64,000 bases of DNA from Pseudoalteromonas piscicida. Its GTDB lineage: Bacteria; Pseudomonadota; Gammaproteobacteria; Enterobacterales; Alteromonadaceae. Position 1 is the first letter of the stretch. The number at the start of each line of letters is the position of its first letter. The stretch lies in contig NZ_CP011924.1 in NCBI RefSeq assembly GCF_000238315.3, forward strand, positions 124,001-188,000. Direction: 5' to 3'. The notes beneath the pieces were generated by a model. It saw nothing but the letters and a program-made list of their open reading frames with translations, had not been told where the DNA came from and ran no database searches. Of the stretch, positions 43,249-52,077 are shown piece after piece. The translations under genes and the position numbers were made by a program.

Positions 43249-43695
43249 ATGCGTACAGTAGATTTATCACCATTATATCGTTCATTTATCGGTTTTGATC
43301 ATTTAGCTTCTATGATGGATGCTGCTGCGAGAACAGATAAACAACCTAGCTATCCACCATACAACATTGAAGCGCTAGGTAAAGACAAGTATCAAATTAC
43401 TATGGCTGTTGCAGGGTTTACCGAGCAAGAGCTAACACTGGAATCAGAAAACAATACGTTGACCGTAAAGGGACAAAAGCAAGCGACTGAAGAAGCCAAC
43501 GAGCGTAAATTTATTCATCAAGGGATCGCCGAACGCGGATTCGAGCGCAAATTCCAACTTGGTGATCATGTCAAAGTATTAGGCGCAGACTTAGCGCACG
43601 GCTTACTGGTTATTGACCTCGAGCGTGAGATCCCAGAAGCACTGAAGCCAAGAAAAATAGAAATTGGCTCGGGCAACTTGCTTGAAAACAAGTAA
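43249..43695 (+). CDS. ibpA: Small heat-shock protein, Hsp20/IbpA
   Basis: 148 residues from ATG 43249 with AAGAGGA before it. The start MRTVDLSPLYRSFIGFD is IbpA-like. It is followed by an alpha-crystallin domain (PPYNIEALGKDKYQITMAVAG to LLVIDLEREIP) and a short C-terminal tail with a KPRKIEI motif for oligomer contacts. It is an ATP-independent holdase on protein aggregates. A strong terminator follows. In many Proteobacteria the ibp leader is an RNA thermometer; the leader here holds a hairpin but I cannot show a ROSE-type fold by eye. Confidence 0.92.
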   Translation: MRTVDLSPLYRSFIGFDHLASMMDAAARTDKQPSYPPYNIEALGKDKYQITMAVAGFTEQELTLESENNTLTVKGQKQATEEANERKFIHQGIAERGFERKFQLGDHVKVLGADLAHGLLVIDLEREIPEALKPRKIEIGSGNLLENK

Positions 43696-43724
43696 TATCA
43701 ATCTAATTTATTGATTTCCAACTC

Positions 43725-43748
43725 GCCGCCGTCAGGCGGCTTTTTTTT
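43725..43748 (+). terminator. Rho-independent terminator of ibpA
   Basis: GCCGCC (43725-43730), loop GTCA, GGCGGC (43735-43740), then eight T (43741-43748). A textbook intrinsic terminator. Confidence 0.93.
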
Positions 43749-43808
43749 GCCTAAATACAAAGCATTTGTTATTAGTAAAGTTATGCCTCACTTGTTATCC
43801 CCCAGAAA

Positions 43809-44255
43809 ATGAAACTAGGACTAAGACAATACGTAAAAAGACGAAATGGTGTACCACTGGGTCATAGTCAGTCACTAGGAAACATGTTACGGCGCGCTTT
43901 CGGCGCTCAGTCTTTCGATGGCTTCTGGGTTTATTGGAATCCTATCTGGAGTTATTACTTGGCGCGCTTCGTATTTCGTCCATGTACAGCGAAAGTGGGG
44001 GGAAAACTTGGCTATTGGTTTACTTTTATCGTGAGCGGCGCATTGCATGACGTTATTGTTGGATTAGTAGTGGGAGAAACTATTTTTACATTTACCCCAT
44101 TCTTTGCTGTACTCGGGGTTTTTGCGCTTGGATTTAAAGTGACGGGGTATCGTTATCCGAGTCAGCACTTTCTCATTGCATCTTTGTTTAACGGCTCGAT
44201 CATTGTATTTAGTTTTTATCTAAGTAGTGTTTTTAGCGAGTTACTTGTATGGTAG
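43809..44255 (+). CDS. MBOAT-like short membrane protein
   Basis: 148 residues with about three or four membrane helices. It contains VPLGHSQSLGNMLRRAFGA, FDGFWVYWNPIWSYYL and FTFIVSGALHD, the last with a His after a hydrophobic helix as in membrane-bound O-acyltransferase-like proteins. It is shorter than classical MBOAT enzymes (350-500), so it is either a distinct small relative or not an enzyme. Ribosome site is weak (CAGAAA before ATG). A second membrane gene starts 27 bp downstream, suggesting a two-gene transcript. Confidence 0.6.
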   Translation: MKLGLRQYVKRRNGVPLGHSQSLGNMLRRAFGAQSFDGFWVYWNPIWSYYLARFVFRPCTAKVGGKLGYWFTFIVSGALHDVIVGLVVGETIFTFTPFFAVLGVFALGFKVTGYRYPSQHFLIASLFNGSIIVFSFYLSSVFSELLVW

Positions 44256-44282
44256 AAGAAAAATATTGCGTAGAGATGAAGA

Positions 44283-44951
44283 ATGGAACTAAAAGATAAG
44301 CTGATATTGTTGTTGAAATCAGGTGGGTTATCGTTACTCATCGCGGGTGGATTTTATACTTTGTTGTTTCACATGTCTGCCCAATTTCATCACCAAGTGC
44401 AATTTTCGCCCTTTTCGCAAGATACCGGCGTAAACGCGATGCTAATTTATAGCCTTTTGGTTTTTCTATTTAGTGCCATTTTTAGCTATTTCTTTTTGAA
44501 AATGCATGCTGCCCGTCATGACATGCATGTCGATGGCTTAGTGCTAAGCATCAAATATACACACTTAGTGCTTTGGGGAGGTGTTGTCAGCATTGCGATT
44601 TATATCTTATTAAATATGAATCAACATGTTGTAGTGTTAAAACAAGCCAAAGACAGCCGCACTTCAGCTCAGCAACTTGAAGCGTTGGTTTCTTATCTTC
44701 CTGAAAGTGGTGATGTGATAGATCTCGCTGTTGCACAAAACCCCGCGACGGCACCAAACACGCTAACTTATTTGAGTCTAAAACGAGACTTTGCTACGCA
44801 CCTTTCACTTGCCATGAATCCAAGTACTCCCAAAAAAGTGCTTGAAGAAATTATTAGTTATTATCAGGGAGGACAACAAGATGTAGTCCTCAATGCAGTG
44901 ATGAAAAACCCTAATGTAGCTAGCGGCAACATTCAGCTTCAGGTACGTTGA
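44283..44951 (+). CDS. Hypothetical protein, three membrane helices plus LRV-like repeats
   Basis: 222 residues with helices near 13-31, 55-76 and 96-112. The C-terminal about 100 residues are soluble and repetitive (LAVAQNPATAPNTLTYLS, then LSLAMNPSTPKKVLEEI, then NAVMKNPNV). The period of about 25 and the A-x-N-P-x-T pattern are those of leucine-rich-variant (LRV/HEAT-like) repeats, often protein-binding. No enzymatic motif is seen. It lies 27 bp after the MBOAT-like gene on the same strand. Confidence 0.6.
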   Translation: MELKDKLILLLKSGGLSLLIAGGFYTLLFHMSAQFHHQVQFSPFSQDTGVNAMLIYSLLVFLFSAIFSYFFLKMHAARHDMHVDGLVLSIKYTHLVLWGGVVSIAIYILLNMNQHVVVLKQAKDSRTSAQQLEALVSYLPESGDVIDLAVAQNPATAPNTLTYLSLKRDFATHLSLAMNPSTPKKVLEEIISYYQGGQQDVVLNAVMKNPNVASGNIQLQVR

Positions 44952-45007
44952 CAGTTTTATTCTCTGACTGAGTGTGTAGGAAACACAAGTGGAGCTACTG
45001 GCTAACT

Positions 45008-45529
45008 TTATTTGTTATCACGTTCGCTCAATTCAGTACGCAATTTACTTTGCATGTCTTTAAGTGCTGTGATTTTATCTCTTGCCTCTTGTAACTGTTG
45101 TTGTGGTAATCCCTCTTTAACCCCACGTGCTAGCAGCGTTTCTATTTGCGCTACTTTGCCATCAACAGCCGCAATATACAGTTGTTTTAGCTTGGTGTCT
45201 TTTTGATCCAAATATGCTTGGTAAGCTTCGGTATCCGACAAATCGCCCTGAAAATCATCTATCTGCTTTTCAGCTTGGTTTATTGGCGGCAGATATTCAG
45301 GTTCCGTGATTGGCTTAACGCCTTTGAAAGAGGTCTCTGCATTTGGTTTGATAGGAGCATAAGTATTGATAGGGGGGCTTAATACTACAACTTTTTCCTC
45401 TTGCTCAGGCTCAGCATGTGAGGGGTCGTTATATGTGGGGTTTTGCCAACCTATGCTGGCAAAACGCAGTGTGAATACAGCGATCACTGCCCCAAGAAAT
45501 ATGACAATCAATACTTGCCAATACTTCAT
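45008..45529 (-). CDS. Membrane-anchored periplasmic helical protein (third gene of PLC-like set)
   Basis: About 173 residues from ATG 45529. The ATG overlaps the upstream gene's stop as ATGA, and a GGAGCGG site precedes it, so translation is coupled. An N-terminal anchor (WQVLIVIFLGAVIAVFTLRF) is followed by a Pro-rich linker (PPINTYAPIKPNAE) and a charged helical C-terminus (about residues 95-173). The topology, one anchor, linker and periplasmic helices, resembles lipase-specific foldases but is much shorter. No family is recognised. Its job is probably tied to the two genes before it. Confidence 0.65.
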   Translation of the reverse strand: MKYWQVLIVIFLGAVIAVFTLRFASIGWQNPTYNDPSHAEPEQEEKVVVLSPPINTYAPIKPNAETSFKGVKPITEPEYLPPINQAEKQIDDFQGDLSDTEAYQAYLDQKDTKLKQLYIAAVDGKVAQIETLLARGVKEGLPQQQLQEARDKITALKDMQSKLRTELSERDNK

Positions 45530-46704
45530 ATTACCGCTCCGCTGTTTGCCGCTTTCCAAGCCATATAATCTTGCTCGAATTTGTGTTGAGCAAACTCTTG
45601 GGTCAGTGCCCGCAGTGCTTGGTAGCGTACTGTTTCACTTTTCACATCGTAATAATCATATATCGGTGACTGGCTATACAATACCAGCCATTCGCCACTT
45701 GGTGTGCGAATACTAGGCGTTATCTTGCCTTGTTGATTACTAAACGCCAGCTGTGTTTCCCATTTCGGCATGCTTTGACGCGTCAGCGGAGTGAGTTGGG
45801 ACTGCCATATTAATATCGGGGTATATTTAGCGACGGCTTGTTGCCATGAGTGTGCATTTGCATAATCATTAAATTGCTGTGCGGCTTTTTGTTCGGAAAA
45901 TTTCGCTGCGCTCGCACTGACTTGCTTGATGTATTTAAACCGCTTCTTATGACGCTCATAATACTTCGCGATAGCGCTTTCTGGAATTTCACTTCTTAGG
46001 GTATCAACATACAGGCTCGTTGCACCATGCATCTCTTCCTTAACACCAAGAAATGCTAACATGCTCGGCCTCAATAGTTCTGCGGTTACCACTTGTCGTA
46101 ACTGTTCTATTGTCAGACCTTGCTTAGCAACATAAGGTTTTGCGGCGGTAAATAGCGCCTGTTGATTGAGATGTTGATTGACAATAGCTTGCAGTAACGC
46201 GAGTTCTCCTTGGTGAAGTTTAAAGCGGTTTTGCATTGATTGGCTATGTAATACTTGGGCGAGTGTCAGTGGCGCTGATTTTGTTAGCTGCAGCTGTTGC
46301 CATTTGAGTAATTGCTCAGCAGGGTATCGCCCATCAGCGGGGTACTGTCCTAGTAAAGACAGCATCTGCTCCTTATCAAATACCAAAGGGTAGTGTTTTT
46401 TTTCAAGCTGAGAAAGTGCTGGGAACCAATGTAAGAGAGAGCTTGCGAGAAACTTATCGACATGATATTCGGTGCTGAAACCAACGTTAGATTGGCGCTC
46501 CAAAATACTTGGGTTAAGTTGCTTCGCTTGGAATAATAAGAATTGATTTTCAAGTAACTGCGCCGTAGTTTGCTTTTTAGATAGCGTTCGGCCTTGCTCT
46601 AGGTAGAGTTGATGAACCAAAGTCGTCAGGGCTTTAGGTATACTTGGTGAGGCAAAGCTTGGTAAGCAAAAACTGCTTACCAAGAAAAGTAAAACAAATC
46701 GCAT
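45526..46704 (-). CDS. Periplasmic parvulin-type peptidyl-prolyl isomerase-like protein
   Basis: 392 residues with a signal peptide (FVLLFLVSSFCLPSFA). The N-terminal half is helical, like the chaperone part of SurA/PpiD. The C-terminal part (from about residue 265) has a parvulin-like layout: a region after FKYIKQVSAS with AAQQFNDYANAHSWQQAV, then ITPSIRTPSGEWLVLYSQ, the usual end strand of PpiC domains. The catalytic Asp/His set of active parvulins is not obvious, so it may be a chaperone only. Its ATG overlaps the stop of the phospholipase-like gene by 1 base, suggesting it helps fold that secreted protein. Confidence 0.6.
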   Translation of the reverse strand: MRFVLLFLVSSFCLPSFASPSIPKALTTLVHQLYLEQGRTLSKKQTTAQLLENQFLLFQAKQLNPSILERQSNVGFSTEYHVDKFLASSLLHWFPALSQLEKKHYPLVFDKEQMLSLLGQYPADGRYPAEQLLKWQQLQLTKSAPLTLAQVLHSQSMQNRFKLHQGELALLQAIVNQHLNQQALFTAAKPYVAKQGLTIEQLRQVVTAELLRPSMLAFLGVKEEMHGATSLYVDTLRSEIPESAIAKYYERHKKRFKYIKQVSASAAKFSEQKAAQQFNDYANAHSWQQAVAKYTPILIWQSQLTPLTRQSMPKWETQLAFSNQQGKITPSIRTPSGEWLVLYSQSPIYDYYDVKSETVRYQALRALTQEFAQHKFEQDYMAWKAANSGAVI

Positions 46705-47714
46705 TATCTCACGTCCATCGCGTGATTAAGTAAGTGAACCACCATAGCTATCGCATGTGGGATCACTTGTTTTCCTGTATTTACGCGGTCGTAATGATCC
46801 TCAGAGTTCAATACGATACCACCTTGTGAGTAGGAGAAAGCGCCACCTTGCGTTAGTAGTGGGCGGATGTCTGTTGAGTTAGTATCAACTGCACTAAAAC
46901 TATTCATTGCTTGCTTGACCAAAGTAAAGTCATTTAATGATTCTTGATCATAATAGTCTTTCACCCAAGACTCCCAGCCAGCATGATTTAGATCTGATGT
47001 TGTCCAAGTATGGTGTGGTTGAAGTAAATCCGTGGTGTGAAATACAAAACCGAGTACTTGTGGGTTCCCGCTTTGCACATAACTTTGGTACCAATACTGA
47101 CCTAAGTTGTCAATCGGTTGAAAAGGCATTTCTTCAAAGTCATCATACATGCTGTACGTTGAGTGACTATCAATACGATAGTGCTTTTCTGTTATCCCAT
47201 AACTATCGTATTCAGTGTCATCAGCACTAAACCATCCAGTTTCGCCGCCATGACCATCGTCTAAATAATCGCCTTTTAGCCAAGTCGCCGCCATCGTATC
47301 AACAGAGCCCCACACGGTTAACTTTTGATAATTATAACCACCGAAGTCATTGCCGTGAGTATCAGCTCCTTGAGTATGGTTTTGGAAGTGCCAGTAGCTG
47401 GTGTATTTCACGATGCTTTCAGCAGCACCCCAAAGAGGTGCTTGTACACAGTCACCTGTAATGGCACCACAAAAAAACGTATCTTCAAAATCATCGACGT
47501 CATAAGCCGCTTGACCTAATAAGTTGGCAAGTGCAGATACAGACATACCATTAGCTTGTGCGTAGGCTTGTAGCTTTGCATATTGTGTTGTTGTCGGGTT
47601 TTGCGCCATGTAGTTCACAGCGTCGATTACGATACGCTTATGTGTTTCTTGACTAAATGCGTGGCTTTGACCAGCAGCGACTACTAGCGCCAAAGGGAGT
47701 AAATATTTTTTCAT
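46704..47714 (-). CDS. Secreted zinc-dependent phospholipase C / S1-P1 nuclease-like protein
   Basis: 336 residues with a signal peptide (YLLPLALVVAAGQSHA). The mature protein begins FSQETHKRI, typical of this fold where the N-terminal residue and nearby His bind zinc. Other ligands are likely in YDVDDFED, YWHFQNH and GFVFHTTDLLQPHHTW, the HxxxD...QPHH pattern of phospholipase C and S1/P1 nucleases. The enzyme should hydrolyse phosphodiesters in phospholipids or nucleic acids outside the cell. It is the first gene of a three-gene coupled set (1-bp and 4-bp overlaps). Which substrate it uses cannot be told. Confidence 0.75.
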   Translation of the reverse strand: MKKYLLPLALVVAAGQSHAFSQETHKRIVIDAVNYMAQNPTTTQYAKLQAYAQANGMSVSALANLLGQAAYDVDDFEDTFFCGAITGDCVQAPLWGAAESIVKYTSYWHFQNHTQGADTHGNDFGGYNYQKLTVWGSVDTMAATWLKGDYLDDGHGGETGWFSADDTEYDSYGITEKHYRIDSHSTYSMYDDFEEMPFQPIDNLGQYWYQSYVQSGNPQVLGFVFHTTDLLQPHHTWTTSDLNHAGWESWVKDYYDQESLNDFTLVKQAMNSFSAVDTNSTDIRPLLTQGGAFSYSQGGIVLNSEDHYDRVNTGKQVIPHAIAMVVHLLNHAMDVR

Positions 47715-47925
47715 GAATTGCCTCTATTGATTTTAATTGATGTGAACGCGAATTTTTATGCTTAAAGCAAAGTGCGCTATTTAAAATAATTTATGTGAAA
47801 TATTTATTAAAATAAAGTTAAATTATGTTCGGGTTAAAAATTAGAGAAGATGCTTGTTGGTCACAAATGGGTCAGGTATGATCTCGGGGAGAATTTAGGC
47901 ACACCTGCGCTAAACGAATGGAACT

Positions 47926-48741
47926 ATGAAAAAACTACTTATAATAATCAGTTTATTGTTACCGTTTTATGGAATTTGCGAAGAACAAAGTGACGAGCTT
48001 GATGACGAGTTTGCTTGGCAGCTGAGTGTTGGTGCCTTTTACGTTGATATGACAATGCCTGCTTTGATTGGCACTGACTCGACATTCAAACATGGTACTT
48101 TTCTAGTCGATGCAAAAATAGAATATAAAAGTTTTTACTTGAATACCCACTCAGGAGATTTCTTTGGTGGCTCGGATGTTGGTTACCAAATTATCAACAA
48201 TGGTGAATGGGGAATTGATGCCATTTATGGTAGTTATATGTTGCCTTTTTCTGAACGTGGTTACTACGATACCGACGATGTGGTACCTGAGCTAAGAGGC
48301 ATTCGTAAACGCGATCAAGATAATTCTCTAGGCTTTTCCTATTATCGCCATGTCGGTGAATTTCTTGCCGTTGCTGAAATAGTTTATGATGTTTTTGGTG
48401 ACACAAATGGTTGGGTTTTTCACCTCGAAGCGACACGTAACTTTGAATTAAGGAACTGGGATTTATGGCTTAACTTTGGCGCTAATTATTATTCTAGTAA
48501 TTTTCATAATTACTTCTATGGTGTTTCAGAGGATGAGGTCAATGACTATTTGACTCCCTATAAACCCGGTGCTTCGGCCTCGGCGTTCGTACAAATGCAA
48601 CTAAATTATCCAATTGCAGAAGATTGGGTGTTTAGCGCAGGCGCATCATGGTTAGTTGGTTCTCAAGATACGTTAGATAGCCCCTTAGTTCGCTCTCGCC
48701 ACGCCAGAGTATTCTTTACTGGGGTGAAATATGTATTCTAA
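47926..48741 (+). CDS. MipA/OmpV family outer-membrane protein
   Basis: 271 residues with a signal peptide (LLIIISLLLPFYGIC) and a beta-barrel of alternating strands: WQLSVGAFYVDM, FLVDAKIEYKSFYLNTHSGD, SLGFSYYRHVGEFLAVAEI, WDLWLNFGANYYSSNF, ending ARVFFTGVKYVF with terminal Phe. This is the MipA/OmpV pattern; members are scaffolds or porin-like proteins. The next gene (DUF3019) overlaps its end by 11 bp. In many gammaproteobacteria this pair sits beside a two-component system; none is present here. Confidence 0.85.
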   Translation: MKKLLIIISLLLPFYGICEEQSDELDDEFAWQLSVGAFYVDMTMPALIGTDSTFKHGTFLVDAKIEYKSFYLNTHSGDFFGGSDVGYQIINNGEWGIDAIYGSYMLPFSERGYYDTDDVVPELRGIRKRDQDNSLGFSYYRHVGEFLAVAEIVYDVFGDTNGWVFHLEATRNFELRNWDLWLNFGANYYSSNFHNYFYGVSEDEVNDYLTPYKPGASASAFVQMQLNYPIAEDWVFSAGASWLVGSQDTLDSPLVRSRHARVFFTGVKYVF

Positions 48742-49129
48742 ATTAATCACATGGATAGTGTTGTTTCTTGGGATCATGTTGAGCCACCAGCTCCACGCCG
48801 AAGAAACTAACTCAGTGGGAATACTTCATGCTGTACCGAGCAAGTGTGTTGCCCTGAACCAGGGGAGGACTTGCTATGCGGACGTCAAAGTAACGGTAAA
48901 TGCACCAACTGAAGGTGACTATTGCATTCGAGAGAGTTTGTCGAAAAAGATCCTCCAGTGTTGGGCCAAAGCGGATACTTTTAAATATGAGTTAGACTTT
49001 AGCTCTGATGAGAGTTTGAGCTATGAGCTTATCTCAAAGCAGTCTCGAGATGTGCTAGCAGTGACCACTATTGAAGTGAACTGGGTTCACAAAGTAAAAA
49101 CCAAAAAAAGGCGTTGGCGCCTCTTTTAA
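48731..49129 (+). CDS. DUF3019 domain protein
   Basis: 132 residues with a signal peptide (WIVLFLGIMLSHQLHA). The mature domain has four Cys (SKCVALNQGRTCYADVKV, DYCIRES, ILQCWAK) probably in two disulfides, matching DUF3019, a family of unknown role usually encoded with MipA. It overlaps mipA by 11 bp, so translation is coupled. The end of the gene forms AGGCG/CGCCT followed by CTTTT, which doubles as a terminator. Confidence 0.8.
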   Translation: MYSKLITWIVLFLGIMLSHQLHAEETNSVGILHAVPSKCVALNQGRTCYADVKVTVNAPTEGDYCIRESLSKKILQCWAKADTFKYELDFSSDESLSYELISKQSRDVLAVTTIEVNWVHKVKTKKRRWRLF

Positions 49130-49131
49130 TG

Positions 49132-49159
49132 TTTAGGCTACGTCCGAGCGTAGCCTAAA
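49132..49159. terminator. Bidirectional terminator between DUF3019 and photolyase genes
   Basis: TTTAGGCTACG (49132-49142) and CGTAGCCTAAA (49149-49159) form an 11-bp perfect stem with a 6-base loop, overlapping the stop of the photolyase-like gene. The genes on both sides converge on it. Confidence 0.8.
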
Positions 49160-50714
49160 GTTGCTCAATGTTATCTAAGCACCATTGTGCCCTTTTGAGC
49201 ACTTCCTGCCGTGTTTTCTCATCTTGTTTTTGCCAATTTCGATAGATCATGCCAATCCGGTGGTTATTGGCAAACTTATCCTCATGGCGGTGCATAAAAT
49301 GCCAATAGAGGCTGTTTAGTGGGCAGGCATCATCACTCGATTTTTGCTTGACGTCGTAGTGACAATGTTGACAATAATCACTCATTTTTTGCATGTAGTT
49401 ACCGCTTGCGGCGTAGGGTTTGGTTGCTACTATGCCGTGATCAGCAAATTGTGTCATGCCTCTGGTGTTTGGCATTTCTACCCATTCAATGGCGTCGATG
49501 TATATACCTAAATACCATTCATCCACTTGATCTGGGTGAACTCCGGTCAATAGGCAAAAGTTTCCCGTGACCATTAATCGTTGAATATGGTGGGCGTAGG
49601 CGTAATCTAGGCTTTGGGTGATGGCTTCACTGAGGCAACGCATCTTCGTTTTTCCATGCCAAAAATAGCTTGGTAGATTACGCTGAGCAAGCAAGTAATT
49701 TTTATGGCGGTAGTCAGGCATATTGAGCCAGTAAACAGCTCGGATATACTCTCGCCAGCCTAATATTTGCCTTACAAACCCCTCAATCTGTGTAATATCA
49801 ATTTGTGAGTTGTCTTGGTATGCTGCGATAGCACTGTCGATAACGTGTTTGGGGTGAAGCATTTTTGCGTTGAGGGCAAAAGAGAGTCGTGAGTGATACA
49901 GTGTCCATTTATCGTCACTTTTACAGGTCATTGCATCTTGAAATTGACCGAACGAAGGCAATAGGTGTTCACAGAAAAAGGCCAAAAGATCTTGAGCTTG
50001 CGCACGGGTAGTCGGCCATAGCAATGATTCTTCGCTGTTGCCAATGGTCTTTACTTTATGCCGCTTAATCCGCTTTAAAATGTCACTAACATCGTTGGCA
50101 AAACAAAGCGGTTGTGGGATAGCGTCGATGTCTTTTTGCTTGAGTTTGTTACGGTTTTGACTATCGTAATTCCATTGCTTGCCAAGCGGCTCACCGTCGT
50201 CCATTAATACATTAAAGCGGCGCCTGAGTTTGCGATAGAAAAACTCCATTGTAGTGTGTTTTCCTGGCGTTAAGTAGTCATCCAGCTCTTCATAGGGGAC
50301 TAAAAAATGCTCAGTGTCATAGCAACGAACCTGTAACTGGTCGAGTGTTAATTCCATCATTTGTTTCAGTAAGCGATATTCATCCGGTCTTTGATAGTCA
50401 AAGCTCGACACCTGATATTTATCACATAAATACGCAATTAAAGCGGGGAGATCCGAATAGTCCTGAGTCTCATCGAGGGTGAGATGTAGCACATGGAATC
50501 CAGCTTTATCCAGCGCGACGGCAAAATTCGCCATGGCTTTGAAGAAAGCACACACTTTTTGAATGTGATGTTTGGTGTAGTCGGCCTCTTGTTTGAGTTC
50601 TGCTATCAGATAAAGATACTCTGCTTTATCGTCAGCAAACCAACTATGTTTGGCATTGAGTTGGTCGCCAAGAATTAATCTGAGGCCTTTATATTGAGGT
50701 TTTTGTTGTGCCAT
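49155..50714 (-). CDS. FeS-type bacterial cryptochrome/photolyase (PhrB-like, probable (6-4) photolyase)
   Basis: 519 residues of the FeS-BCP branch of photolyases. It begins GLRLILGDQLNAKHSWF, the branch's N-terminus. FAD-binding helices contain EGFVRQILGWREYIRAVYW and NFCLLTGVHPDQVDEWY. The 4Fe-4S cysteines are expected at C in NFCLLTG and in YCQHCHYD and ACPLNSLYWHF near the C-terminus, all present. Known relatives repair (6-4) photoproducts with blue light. The ATG overlaps the stop of the CRY-DASH gene by 1 base, so the two are translationally coupled. Confidence 0.9.
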   Translation of the reverse strand: MAQQKPQYKGLRLILGDQLNAKHSWFADDKAEYLYLIAELKQEADYTKHHIQKVCAFFKAMANFAVALDKAGFHVLHLTLDETQDYSDLPALIAYLCDKYQVSSFDYQRPDEYRLLKQMMELTLDQLQVRCYDTEHFLVPYEELDDYLTPGKHTTMEFFYRKLRRRFNVLMDDGEPLGKQWNYDSQNRNKLKQKDIDAIPQPLCFANDVSDILKRIKRHKVKTIGNSEESLLWPTTRAQAQDLLAFFCEHLLPSFGQFQDAMTCKSDDKWTLYHSRLSFALNAKMLHPKHVIDSAIAAYQDNSQIDITQIEGFVRQILGWREYIRAVYWLNMPDYRHKNYLLAQRNLPSYFWHGKTKMRCLSEAITQSLDYAYAHHIQRLMVTGNFCLLTGVHPDQVDEWYLGIYIDAIEWVEMPNTRGMTQFADHGIVATKPYAASGNYMQKMSDYCQHCHYDVKQKSSDDACPLNSLYWHFMHRHEDKFANNHRIGMIYRNWQKQDEKTRQEVLKRAQWCLDNIEQL

Positions 50715-52018
50715 TAGTTATCCTCCAAAGGCCAACCAACATGATCTTGGCTGTCAAGTTGTGGAGTGGCTTCTCCTTGCCATAATTTTATATATTCACC
50801 ATCTGGGTCAAATAGTGCTTGTTGCTTTGTGATATTGAAATGGCGACCGCCACGAGGATCAGCTCCAACACCCGCTATATACTGCCAATTTCCCCAATTT
50901 GCCGCGACGTCGTAATCGATAAGATGTTGCTCAAAAAAAGCGGCGCCATAGCGCCAATCTAGCTGAAGCTCATTCACAAAGTAGCTCGCAGCTATTTGTC
51001 TTGCCCTGTTGGAAATCCAACCGGTTTTAGTCAATTCGTGCATAATGGCATTGACCAGTGCATTGGGCGTTCGGCCTTGGCACCACTTTAAAAAGCGCTC
51101 TGGATAGAAACTGGTTTTTGGTGTTTTGGCTTTGACGCCTGAAAAGCTAAATAGCGTGTGTTGATGTTTAAGTGCATACCAATGAAAGTACTCACGCCAC
51201 AACAGTTCAAACCAAATCCAATAGGTTGATTCATTTGCGCCTCTTTGCTGCTCAAATTGAGTAAGTGCTTGCTTGATCTGTCTAGGACTGATAGCGCCAT
51301 AGGCAAGTATTGGACTAAACCGAGTGGAAAAATGCTCACCGAACAAGGCGTTTCGGGTTTCTTTGTATGTAAGAGCCGCATCCGTTTGGAAGTATTGTTG
51401 TAGTTGCTGCTGAGCTTGCGCTTCACCGGCGGCTACTTTGATACTGTATGAAGAGTTTGCTTTAAATTCAGCTAAATCTGATACCCGATTCGGTCTTGGT
51501 GGAAGCTGTGGGGTTGCAATAGGTAATTTAGGTTCAATTTCCTCTACAGTTTTGCGAAATGGCGTAAAGCTCGGTGGTAGTTCACTGACGCTGATTGGTA
51601 GTGAGTCTGGTTCAAAAAGGGTGTTTGAATAAGCACTAATGTATTGAATATGTGGGAAATTGTCTTGTAGTTTTAACCAAAGCTTTTGTTCATCGAATCC
51701 TGGATGAACAGCGCGACCAATATGAGTTACCTGTTGTGTATGAATAATCTCAGTCAGTGCTTTGAGCTGAGCTGTGTCACGCAACAGATACAGCTTCTGT
51801 TGTTGTGACGCTAGTGATTGATGTAAGGCATTGAGCGTCTGATTGCGATAACATTCGACAGTAAAAGAAGGTGAGCACTGCGCTTTGCGAGCCGTCCAGA
51901 GGTTTACAGTGGGTAGATAAATGCAGATAAGTGTGTCGACTTGAGACGCCAGCGTCGTAAGTGCGGGATTATCACTAAGGCGGCAGTCGTTTTCAAATAA
52001 ATAGAGTCCTACTTTCAT
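50714..52018 (-). CDS. DASH-type cryptochrome/photolyase
   Basis: 434 residues. It has the photolyase alpha/beta domain (KVGLYLFENDCRLSDNPAL) and an FAD domain with GARQIAASYFVNEL-like sequence (RARQIAASYFVNELQLDWRYGA), AFFEQHLIDYDVAANWGNWQYIAGVGADPRGGRHFN. This GNWQY/GVGADPRGGR ending is characteristic of CRY-DASH, which repairs pyrimidine dimers in single-stranded DNA. It is the first gene of a two-gene light-repair operon with the FeS-type enzyme. Its upstream region is short (60 bp to the next gene's end). Confidence 0.9.
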   Translation of the reverse strand: MKVGLYLFENDCRLSDNPALTTLASQVDTLICIYLPTVNLWTARKAQCSPSFTVECYRNQTLNALHQSLASQQQKLYLLRDTAQLKALTEIIHTQQVTHIGRAVHPGFDEQKLWLKLQDNFPHIQYISAYSNTLFEPDSLPISVSELPPSFTPFRKTVEEIEPKLPIATPQLPPRPNRVSDLAEFKANSSYSIKVAAGEAQAQQQLQQYFQTDAALTYKETRNALFGEHFSTRFSPILAYGAISPRQIKQALTQFEQQRGANESTYWIWFELLWREYFHWYALKHQHTLFSFSGVKAKTPKTSFYPERFLKWCQGRTPNALVNAIMHELTKTGWISNRARQIAASYFVNELQLDWRYGAAFFEQHLIDYDVAANWGNWQYIAGVGADPRGGRHFNITKQQALFDPDGEYIKLWQGEATPQLDSQDHVGWPLEDN

Positions 52019-52077
52019 GTGTATTCTTAACAGTCATGAATGAATAAGACTCTATACGTAACAATTAGCTAAATTGC

